DNA of 64,000 nt from Ceratodon purpureus (lineage: Eukaryota > Streptophyta > Bryopsida > Pseudoditrichales > Ditrichaceae): contig MU104858.1 of assembly GCA_014871385.1 (NCBI GenBank), positions 17,202-81,201 on the forward strand, given 5' to 3'. Positions 48,820-58,999 of this stretch are shown here, piece by piece (position 1 is the stretch's first letter; every line of letters begins with the position of its first letter). The notes below the pieces were generated by a model that worked only from the letters and a program-made list of their open reading frames with translations, was not told where the DNA came from and made no database searches. A program made the position numbers and the translations under genes.

Positions 48820-49122
48820 CTATTTTTGTGCAGCACGGAGACGGAAGGCGGCGAAGACAGCCGCGATAGATGTCCGAACCTTGTCAATGGATAAGACCGT
48901 TTGACTAGGGTATGCCGTAAATGAAGGTAGGGTTTGTAAATCACTTGACTCAATAACAACCTCCAGAGAAGGTCGACCCGAGCACTCGCATTCCACCACA
49001 ATCTCTAAACGAGATTTAATCACGCAATGATTTAGGAGATCACCTAAATTCGATCGGTGACACACCATATCGCCCACTCTTACAATCGTGGAACATAATG
49101 CAGGAGCCTCATTTCCGCACAA
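48820..49122 (-). other. hypothetical 100-codon frame
   Basis: Reads VGDMVCHRSNLGDLLNHCVI, KSRLEIVVECECSGRPSLEV, VIESSDLQTLPSFTAYPSQT and ends FAAFRLRAAQK. It has a strand-rich pattern and could be coding, but overlaps a palindromic TTTAGGAGATCACCTAAA motif at 49031. No family identified. Confidence 0.25.
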
Positions 49123-49138
49123 ACACGGAGTTTAGATT

Positions 49139-49764
49139 ATGCAAATTCTCCCCGGGGAACACAACGGGACGAAGCGGTCATTTACGGTGGTCAACACATA
49201 CACAAATGTTTACAAACTTCGTCATCATGTACACATGACTGCAGATTATCTGTGTGCTTCCCGTTTTCGACACTATGAGATACAACGGGTAGAACAGACA
49301 TTGTTTGGTCAATTCCGTCCACAGGGGTCTTTTGGTCGATATCCTCCGCAGATACTTACTCCGAACTCTGAACGACTAATCAAGAAACTGAACGATTCAG
49401 TCGAGTTTTGCATCTTCCAACCTCACCCTACATGTTGTAAAGGCAGATATAAGAGAAGCAACCGAAAGCGCCGTTCCGGAAAATTATGCTACGGATTGTA
49501 GCGCACAACCTGTAGAATACCCTGCGTGATTTCATGAACCTTCCCGTGTCCACTTCGGCCAGGTTCGTGGAACAGTTCTGCGCTCCAATCGACGTACGCA
49601 CTGTGCTCTCGAGGCTCACTCAGATTGGTGACGAGAGGGCTCAGCTTCCTTCTTTCGATCTACGAAGCGTTCTGCGAGGAAGAAATGCTGAAGCTCAACT
49701 AATGCTTCGAAAACACACACATTGCCAATTGAGAATACCCGAAGTTCAATGTGGTGTACTGTAG
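49139..49764 (+). other. hypothetical frames (two consecutive)
   Basis: A 120-codon frame (49139-49501) ends in a basic stretch (RYKRSNRKRRSGK), and a second frame (49534-49764) reads MNLPVSTSARFVEQFCAPID, VRTVLSRLTQIGDERAQLPS, FDLRSVLRGRNAEAQLMLRK. The second is convincingly protein-like but unrecognised. They could be two exons, but I could not find an in-phase intron. Confidence 0.3.
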
Positions 49765-49785
49765 GATTCACTACGAGATCACGTC

Positions 49786-50181
49786 TCATTCTTTCACAAA
49801 TTCAGAAGTCACCTGATCAATTTTCCACGTCAGGGGCCCGCGATCCGCCCGTGAAAGACACATAAGCTTCGCGTTATAATCCACTCGCTCATGTAGATGC
49901 TCTAGTGCACAGTTACTTCGACAGTGCACAATTACTTCAACAGGAACAACGACGGCCTCTGACAACGCAAACTCCCATTTAGCATCGCAACGCAAACTCA
50001 TGTATTCCACACAAAAACCCGACTCAGCAGAGAATGTTCCCACCCTTGATATTGTGTGGTACTTGGAAGCGATGGAATTCGCTTCAGATTCACACGTCGT
50101 TGGGGGACGGAGGACCGTCCGATCCCATCGTGAGGTTTCTAGAGGCCTCACATCCCCGAGTCCAGTATGTACCTCGGTCAA
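49786..50181 (-). other. hypothetical 131-codon frame
   Basis: Reads YHTISRVGTFSAESGFCVEY, MSLRCDAKWEFALSEAVVVP, VEVIVHCRSNCALEHLHERV and stops at 49786, only 22 bp past the end of the convergent plus-strand frame. It is protein-like with a beta pattern but unrecognised. Confidence 0.3.
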
Positions 50182-50229
50182 TCATGACTATTTACTTCGT
50201 CGCCTAAAAGCCTTTCCCAGTTTTCAGAT

Positions 50230-50680
50230 GGTGAGGAAAGGACCATCCAAATGTCATGAAGTGGACAAATACCAGGACGAGCATTGTTCGTCGAGTCCTT
50301 CACCTGATACCTATAACCGGAAAAATAAAGTTCCCTCGTATGCTCACACTGGTATTCTGGAGGTAGAGGAAAAAACCACTATTCATTCACAATAACAGCT
50401 CAGGAAGTTTCATGTCTAATCATTGCATTAGCATTCCATCTGAAAGCAGGTAGGGTATATACTTCACATACAATTAAACCCGAATGTTTCAATTTCACGA
50501 ATTGCACGGACCCTCACGTACTGTCTGCACTGGTTGAGTGGAGAATATGACTCGCAGCTTAAACGAACGAATAGCTCAGCTGTAAACATGAATTACACAG
50601 AACTTAGTGAAGAGGAAACGCAGTGTTTATCAGCGTATTAACTTCGAAAGCAATTATCGAAAATGTTCGTGAGGATATGG
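50230..50680 (+). repeat. 450-bp direct repeat, left copy
   Basis: Shares GACCATCCAAAT, ACTATTCATTCACA, ATACAATT(A/G)AA, AATTTCACGAATTG, ACAGAACTTAGTGAAGA and GAAAATGTTCGTG with 51487-51940 in the same order. The left edge sits just after a possible acceptor (TTTTCAG). Confidence 0.75.
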
Positions 50681-51486
50681 CCTCGTGCAGTTGGTGACGA
50701 TGATGTGGCCTCGTGCCGAGGTGTATGGAGCCCCCTACTGTGCGCATACGCATGCACAACGACCCAACGTTGAATGTGACGATCGTTCATGCCTCCGCAA
50801 CGGCGGCTGCGAACCTATAACTGAATCTTGTCAGACCTCCGGTGTCTTCTTTGGCCCATCTAATTCATAGCTTAGAGGAAGGAGCAATGGATTCACACAT
50901 TCACCTACAGGAGTATCTTCAGGGTAAGCAGGAATCAGTGGCATGCTTTCAACTGTACAAATCAGACCTCGCGATTTACCACAACGGCAGTATTTCCAAA
51001 GTTACACCCTCTCCCAACACAATGCTGTAACGTATCCATATTCTCCGGAACGATGCCCCCTCTGTCCTAGATAGTCGCCAACCAAGCATAGATTCGGTGA
51101 ACAAGAGAGGGACCCTAAACGAGTTCATTTGAACTGATTTTTTGCGAAAGGTTAGTTGTAGTTATAATGGTATTCGTTATCAAATTTTTAAATCCTTCAT
51201 TTACTGTCCACAGAACTCTGTTCTTTGCGTGAGGCTCTCGCTACAGAGCTTTACATCCGAGGGCGATGCGTGCTTTCAAGGAGGGCTGTCTCATTTCGAA
51301 TAACGTGTGCAGAAGTTCGCTACAGCACCGACAAAATTCTCTCCATATGACAACATCAGGACAGAAGAGCCTGTTTCACGATAGGGATATATTATGTGCG
51401 TGAACTTACACATGCACTAGGAATACACATTTTTTGATATTTCCTTCATGTGTAACCTCATTTATTGTCTTTGGTATTGTGAGACA

Positions 51487-51940
51487 GGGTCTCAGGGGAC
51501 CATCCAAATTTGCTCAAGTCGATAAACTACAGCATTTTCCATCTCGCGATGAACATGGTACTTATATCCCGAGATATCCAGTTCCATATCCGGAAATACC
51601 CGGTTCCATAGTAGGATACAACTAATATCCACATACAGAGGGATAATCTACTATTCATTCACAGGAACAGCGCTGCAGATTTCCCGTCTACCCATTGCAC
51701 ATTCATTCAATCCGAGCGAAAGTAAAGTATAGTATACATATACAATTGAAACAGAATTTCACGAATTGGACATACCTTAGCGTCTGCGTATACCGGTCGA
51801 ATGGAAGGGATGATTCGCACCTTACACGAACGAAGAGCTTAACTGTAAAGCATCCAGTAAGCAGAACTTAGTGAAGAAATAATGCAATGTCCTCTTTATA
51901 TTCACTCTGAAAGCTGTAATCGGAAATGTTCGTGGGAATA
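51487..51940 (+). repeat. 450-bp direct repeat, right copy
   Basis: Diverged second copy of 50230-50680, offset by about 1.26 kb. A third, shorter piece of similarity (TTTTCAGGGGCCTTATCAAG, CTGACAAACAACATTTC) lies at about 52208-52252. No gene is seen between the copies. Confidence 0.7.
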
Positions 51941-52380
51941 AGAATGCACATTATGTCCTGTATGTTATACGTGGTTACCATTGCTGTGATGAATGTCAAA
52001 AAATAGAGCGTTGTACGTTCAAAATCGCATTCACGAACGAAGAGTCCATACCGGTAAAAGAATAAAGGAAAAAACTCTCTCGGAGGCACGACTCCGTCGT
52101 TGATTCACGGTAAACACCTACGTAAGCTAGCAAATGAACACAAAATTGACTTCGAAAAGATTCGTTCCGAGGTGGATATGGATGTTTATGATCGCGCTTG
52201 TTGCAGCATGGGGTTTTCAGGGGCCTTATCAAGCTGACAAACAACATTTCTTTGTGCTAAGCAAGTGCGGCTTCGCCATACAGCTGGTCATAGACGAACG
52301 ACGTCGTGGCACGAACAATCGACTCTGTTGCTACACATAAGGAATCCGGATGGTCATCCAAGGCTCGATGATCCATACAC

Positions 52381-54738
52381 TCACATAGAACGTCTAGGTG
52401 TCCTAGTCCTCGATGCATGGACTAGCGATGTCCCCCGCTGAACTCTCTTAGGGATTGGTGGTGTCTTCTTCCTCGTCGGCACAGGCTTCCGCTGACCGGT
52501 CAATCCTACAACAGGGTTTGGTCCCGTCTTCTTCCTCGTCGGCACAGGCTTCCGCTGACCGGTCAATCCTACAACAGGGATTGGTCCCGTCTTCTTCCTC
52601 TTCGGCACAGGCTGTGGCGCCCCTAGTCTTATCACCTCCTCTAACACATTGACAACGACCAACATCACAAATCTTAGATTCAAACCAATACCCCGCCAAG
52701 CATCTTGGCACATGAGAGGGGGCAACATGGAATCATAGCATGCACCGCTCAGACCTTGGAAGGGATGGTATCACTCACGTTCAGTGAAGTGTCGGAAGAT
52801 CTCCTGAGATTTGTCGACAGCAAACTCCTGGACATTACTTTTTCCAGAGTAGGACATGCCAATGATGTCGTACCCATCAGCTACATGTGAGCAGTGGCGG
52901 ACCGTGCTCGTGGAAAAAGCCATCGTGGTGCCATCTCTGGGGAAGAAGAAGATGCCATACTCCGGCAGCATGAACTGCCCTCCCCTCCTCACATGCCCAG
53001 TTCCTTCGCGGTCTGGTAGGAGGGAAGAAGAGTTCATCATCACACACGGAATCCGGTTGATGTGCATAAAACATGACTCTTACGGCACGGAAGCGCACGA
53101 ACCAACCAAACACGGAATCGAATCACACACCAGCTATCACGTAATTTTTCACCAACCGAAACGCGGAATCGAATCACGTACATACCTTTCACAAACCAGA
53201 ATAGGAAAGCGAACCCCATGTCTTGGACATCCAGATGTGGTTGAACATAGTAGTTTGAGGTGATGCCCAGGGTTGTCAAACCTTTCCTTCCTGTCCTACC
53301 CAAGACCATTGGAACAAACCCAGCGTCGAGCATATACTCTACCTCATCCACGTGACTCGCAAAATGCCGGGACATCACGGGATATAAATAGGTGCTAATG
53401 AGATAGTCTGCACAATCTTCAATGTCACTTGCCGTCATTATCGCTTTCATGGCCTCGGACCGGTCCCCGTGTACATACCTGCACAAGTTACGATTCATGG
53501 TCAAGTTAGACACACCGGCAAATAGCAAGGTGAATTCGAGAAATCAGGACACCGCAATCGACATTCCGAGGCCTCAAACCCACCTTTGAACCGCATCCGG
53601 GTCACCAAGTCTTCTCCCGATTTCCCAACGGGTTCCACACACGACCATGTCACCACCTCTCTTCCGTTTACCCCGTTTCACTTTACCTCCACAGGTGTAG
53701 ATGCCCCTGCCAATCACCTCCGCCATTACACACTCTTCGGGCCCAATAGAATCAAACAGAATGATCCCCGCCACAATCTCCTTTTCCACCAACAGAAGAG
53801 AGTCATGAACTTCGGAAAGCTCCTTCACACCGGCAGAACAATCATAAGCCCACTCTTCCTCTCGTGTGAATCTGTGTCCGACATCGACATGTAGAACCTT
53901 CCTCACCATGGAGGGTATGGACACGCCATGCTCCCGGAACTTCTTGATCGTCTTCAAACCGTGCAGGGGCTCTGCATACCGGATTGGTTTGGAGTTCCTC
54001 AGAAACTCGGAGACGTAGAAAGGCATGCACATGAACTCGACACTGTGAGCAAGATCGCCGTGTTGTTCTGGCAGCCCCTTCTCCACTAGCTGCGCCTTGT
54101 GCTTTTTCCCGCCGTTGTGATCTTTGAGCTCCTTCAAGGAATGTCCATAGGTGAGACAAACCGTGCACCATTTCCTCTCGTCCACTGTGCAGCTCGGGAG
54201 ATCTAAGGAAGCACGATGTCGACAAGCACAAAGAGAGAGGATTAGTCTTGACACATACAAGCACCGTGAACCATAAGACAGCAAACCAAACCATTCCCCT
54301 CCAAGACAAAGAATGTGCCCGAGTGCCGAATACGTACCTCGCTGTAAAATCCCTTCGCTGGGCAGGCTGAGACGAAGTACTGTGAACTCGTACACATCCA
54401 CCAGAGGAAACACATCCCAACTTCGAAGTGTCTCCTCATGCTTGATTGATTTGTTGTGCCTCTCCAAAATCTCGCTTGACTGGCATGGAACATTGCATAA
54501 TCCACAACAAAACTCCCACATCTTGGGTACACTGATAACTCCACGAAACAACCGAACAGTAAGTATTGCTTTCACGAACAAACCGAACCACAATTTACAA
54601 AAACAATCCATTATATGATACTTGCTTCCAACGATAGATAAATAATCATGTGCAATAAACAAACAACACACGATACCTCTCAACTCCTTGTCTGGCCAAC
54701 GAAGCAATAGCCACTCGAATAACCCTCCCGAAATCCAT
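52381..54738 (-). CDS. two-zinc-finger TET/JBP-like 2OG-Fe(II) dioxygenase, apparently intact
   Basis: Six exons join in phase with GT-AG introns: 54738-54677, 54531-54338, 54202-53584, 53478-53186, 53078-52779 and 52703-52381, totalling 1791 bp (596 residues plus stop). Residues 25-52 and 97-120 are two U1/matrin-type fingers (C30-x2-C33-x12-H46-x5-H52; C98-x2-C101-x12-H114-x5-H120). A middle region (FMCMPFYVSEFLRNSKPIRY ...) ends in a basic KRGKRKRG patch. The catalytic core has QPHLDVQDMGFAFLFWF (His373, Asp375) and GGQFMLPEYGIFFFPRDGT followed by STVRHCSHVADGY (His451): the HxD...H iron triad and the GG-x-x-x-LP-E-Y-G signature of TET/JBP-like double-stranded beta-helix dioxygenases, which oxidise modified bases in nucleic acid. 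The last exon adds basic repeats. The specific subfamily is inferred from motif order only. Confidence 0.75.
52453..52615 (-). repeat. 63-bp tandem repeat in the last exon (21-residue protein repeat)
   Basis: TCTTCTTCCTCGTCGGCACA recurs at 52464, 52527 and (with one change) 52590, spacing 63. On the minus strand it encodes KKTGPxPVVGLTGQRKPVPT units. The pseudogene copy at 12.6 kb has only one PVPKRK unit, so the expansion is specific to the intact gene. Confidence 0.85.
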
Positions 54739-54845
54739 GATCCAAATCGTCCAAAACTAGCACGGCAAAGCCAACCGTTAGTGAGCACATATGTACTAAG
54801 CACATTAAAAAGCACCTCCTCCACAAGAATATCGAGAACTCTGCA

Positions 54846-57800
54846 TCGCGTCCGCCGTGCAAGAGGCCCGGTCCCCACCGGCCGGAAGGGGTCCATGACT
54901 CGGTGCCAACCCGTCTCACCGTGGTCCACGACGCATCACAAGCACAACCGCACCGGGTGCGGACGAGATATGAACTGCACCGAGGAACCCCCGGGGAACC
55001 CCAAGCATGCCGAGGGCACATGCACGGTTTTCCCAAGGGGCCCACGCTTACCGCGGGATCAACGTCGTCAACCCGACGGCCCCCCCCACGCTCAGGGACC
55101 TCACCCTCAACACACGTGCCCGAACAGTGTCACGGGCGCCACGCAGCGGTACACCCGACCCCGAGCGTCCCCGAACTAGCCCCACCGTCCGCCGGCCCGC
55201 GTGCAACCCACCGCGCAACGCCCAGCGACGCGTCCGCCGTGCGAGAGGCCCGGTCCCCACCGGCCGGGAGGAGTCCATGACTCGGTGCCACCCGTCTCAC
55301 CGTGGTCCACGATGCATCACAAGCACAACCGCACCGGGTGCGGACGAGATATGAACTGCACCGAGGAACCCCCGGGGAACCCCAAGCATGCCGAGGGCAC
55401 ATGCACGGTTTTCCCAAGAGGCCCACGCTTACCGCGGGATCAACGTCGTCAACCCGACGCCCCCCCCCCGCGCTCAGGACCTCACCCTCAACACACGTGC
55501 CCGAACAGTGTCACGGGCGCCACGCAGCGGTACACCCGACCCCGAGCGTCCCCGAACTAGCCCCACCGTCCGCCGGCCCGCGTGCAACCCACCGCGCAAC
55601 GCCCAGCGACGCGTCCGCCGTGCGAGAGGCCCGGTCCCCACCGGCCGGGAGGAGTCCATGACTCGGTGCCACCCGTCTCACCGTGGTCCACGATGCATCA
55701 CAAGCACAACCGCACCGGGTGCGGACGAGATATGAACTGCACCGAGGAACCCCCGGGGAACCCCAAGCATGCCGAGGGCACATGCACGGTTTTCCCAAGA
55801 GGGCCCACGCTTACCGCGGGATCAACGTCGTCAACCCGACGCCCCCCCCCCGCGCTCAGGACCTCACCCTCAACACACGTGCCCGAACAGTGTCACGGGC
55901 GCCACGCAGCGGTACACCCGACCCCGAGCGTCCCCGAACTAGCCCCACCGTCCGCCGGCCCGCGTGCAACCCACCGCGCAACGCCCAGCGACGCGTCCGC
56001 CGTGCGAGAGGCCCGGTCCCCACCGGCCGGGAGGAGTCCATGACTCGGTGCCACCCGTCTCACCGTGGTCCACGATGCATCACAAGCACAACCGCACCGG
56101 GTGCGGACGAGATATGAACTGCACCGAGGAACCCCCGGGGAACCCCAAGCATGCCGAGGGCACATGCACGGTTTTCCCAAGGGGCCCACGCTTACCGCGG
56201 GATCAACGTCGTCAACCCGACGCCCCCCCCGCGCTCAGGACCTCACCCTCAACACACGTGCCCGAACAGTGTCACGGGCGCCACGCAGCGGTACACCCGA
56301 CCCCGAGCGTCCCCGAACTAGCCCCACCGTCCGCCGGCCTGCGATGCAACCCACCGCGCAACGCCCAGCGACGCGTCCGCCGTGCGAGAGGCCCGGTCCC
56401 CACCGGCCGGGAGGAGTCCATGACTCGGTGCCACCCGTCTCACCGTGGTCCACGATGCATCACAAGCACAACCGCACCGGGTGCGGACGAGATATGAACT
56501 GCACCGAGGAACCCCCGGGGAACCCCAAGCATGCCGAGGGCACATGCACGGTTTTCCCAAGGGGCCCACGCTTACCGCGGGATCAACGTCGTCAACCCGA
56601 CGCCCCCCCCCCCGCGCTCAGGACCTCACCCTCAACACACGTGCCCGAACAGTGTCACGGGCGCCACGCAGCGGTACACCCGACCCCGAGCGTCCCCGAA
56701 CTAGCCCCACCGTCCGCCGGCCTTGCGAGCAACCCACCGCGCAACGCCCAGCGACGCGTCCGCCGTGCGAGAGGCCCGGTCCCCACCGGCCGGGAGGAGT
56801 CCATGACTCGGTGCCACCCGTCTCACCGTGGTCCACGATGCATCACAAGCACAACCGCACCGGGTGCGGACGAGATATGAACTGCACCGAGGAACCCCCG
56901 GGGAACCCCAAGCATGCCGAGGGCACATGCACGGTTTTCCCAAGGGGCCCACGCTTACCGCGGGATCAACGTCGTCAACCCGACGCCCCCCCCCCCGCGC
57001 TCAGGACCTCACCCTCAACACACGTGCCCGAACAGTGTCACGGGCGCCACGCAGCGGTACACCCGACCCCGAGCGTCCCCGAACTAGCCCCACCGTCCGC
57101 CGGCCCGCGTGCAACCCACCGCGCAACGCCCAGCGACGCGTCCGCCGTGCGAGAGGCCCGGTCCCCACCGGCCGGGAGGAGTCCATGACTCGGTGCCACC
57201 CGTCTCACCGTGGTCCACGATGCATCACAAGCACAACCGCACCGGGTGCGGACGAGATATGAACTGCACCGAGGAACCCCCGGGGAACCCCAAGCATGCC
57301 GAGGGCACATGCACGGTTTTCCCAAGGGGCCCACGCTTACCGCGGGATCAACGTCGTCAACCCGACGCCCCCCCCCCGCGCTCAGGACCTCACCCTCAAC
57401 ACACGTGCCCGAACAGTGTCACGGGCGCCACGCAGCGGTACACCCGACCCCGAGCGTCCCCGAACTAGCCCCACCGTCCGCCGGCCCGCGTGCAACCCAC
57501 CGCGCAACGCCCAGCGACGCGTCCGCCGTGCGAGAGGCCCGGTCCCCACCGGCCGGGAGGAGTCCATGACTCGGTGCCACCCGTCTCACCGTGGTCCACG
57601 ATGCATCACAAGCACAACCGCACCGGGTGCGGACGAGATATGAACTGCACCGAGGAACCCCCGGGGAACCCCAAGCATGCCGAGGGCACATGCACGGTTT
57701 TCCCAAGGGGCCCACGCTTACCGCGGGATCAACGTCGTCAACCCGACGCCCCCCCCCGCGCTCAGGACCTCACCCTCAACACACGTGCCCGAACAGTGTC

Positions 57801-57857
57801 ACGGGCGCCACGCAGCGGTACACCCGACCCCGAGCGTCCCCGAACTAGCCCCAACGT
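54846..57857. repeat. GC-rich satellite array, about eight 381-bp units
   Basis: The anchor GTCCATGACTCGGTGCC occurs at 54891, 55273, 55654, 56036, 56416, 56799, 57181 and 57562 (spacing 380-383). Units are almost identical; differences are mainly in the length of a poly-C run (8-11 C) and near GCCGGCCCGCGTGCAACCC. The array begins about 110 bp upstream of exon 1 of the dioxygenase gene. Long open frames occur in several phases only because the sequence is GC-rich and repeated; I see no evidence that it is coding. Confidence 0.9.
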
Positions 57858-57864
57858 CCACCTG

Positions 57865-58963
57865 GGACTCAAAGTACTGTGTGCACACGTCCGGGGGCTA
57901 GCTTGCAATCCACAACCCAACACCCTCGGACTACGCCGGAATGGATCGTCGGGGAGTTGGCACGACAACGGCGCACAGGGAAGGAGCGTCTCCCTCCCCG
58001 AGCCCGGTGCGGCCTATCCCCTCAAATCCACAACCACGTCATGACCTCGGGTGCCGGTGAGTGGGCCGCATTCCAACATTCCCCGGAACTCTTAGTACTG
58101 TGTGCACTCGTCCGGGGGCTAGCTTGCAATCCACAGCCCAACACCCTCGGACTACGCCGGAATGGATCGTCGGGGAGTTGGCACGACAACGGCGCACAGG
58201 GAAGGAGCGTCTCCCTCCCCGAGCCCGGTGCGGCCTATCCCCTCAAATCCACAACCACGTCATGACCTCGGGTGCCGGTGAGTGGGCCGCATTCCAACAT
58301 TCCCCGGAACTCTTAGTACTGTGTGCACACGTCCGGGGGGCTAGCTTGCAATCCACAGCCCAACACCCTCGGACTACGCCGGAATGGATCGTCGGGGAGT
58401 TGGCACGACAACGGCGCACAGGGAAGGAGCGTCTCCCTCCCCGAGCCCGGTGCGGCCTATCCCCTCAAATCCACAACCACGTCATGACCTTGGGTGCCGG
58501 TGTGTGGGCCGCATTCCAACATTCCCCGGAACTCTAAGCACTGTGTGCACACGTCCGGGGGGCTAGCTTGCAATCCACAACCCAACACCCTCGGACTACG
58601 CCGGAATGGATCGTCGGGGAGTTGGCACGACAACGGCGCACAGGGAAGGAGCGTCTCCCTCCCCGAGCCCGGTGCGGCCTATCCCCTCAAATCCACAACC
58701 ACGTCATGACCTTGGGTGCCGGTGTGTGGGCCGCTTTCCAACATTCCCCGGAACTCTAAGCACTGTGTGCACACGTCCGGGGGGGCTAGCTTGCAATCCA
58801 CAACCCAACACCCTCGGACTACGCCGGAATGGATCGTCGGGGAGTTGGCACGACAACGGCGCACAGGGAAGGAGCGTCTCCCTCCCCGAGCCCGGTGCGG
58901 CCTATCCCCTCAAATCCACAACCGCGTCATGTCCTCGGGTGCCGATGAGTGGGCCGCATCCTA
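57865..58963. repeat. satellite array, five 222-bp units
   Basis: Anchors at 57875, 58096, 58317, 58539 and 58761 (spacing 221-222) mark near-identical units containing GGGGAGTTGGCACGACAACG and GGAAGGAGCGTCTCCCTCCC. It abuts the end of the 381-bp array without spacer. Diverged units of the same family lie inverted at 37.13-37.72 kb. Confidence 0.9.
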
Positions 58964-58999
58964 ACAACTGAAACCTAACTAATGAAAGGGGACATGGTC

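Noticed and set aside
54903..57569. Many overlapping long open frames on both strands across the satellite arrays
   Set aside because: They recur with the 381-bp and 222-bp periods, occur in several phases at once and reflect high GC content; nothing indicates translation.
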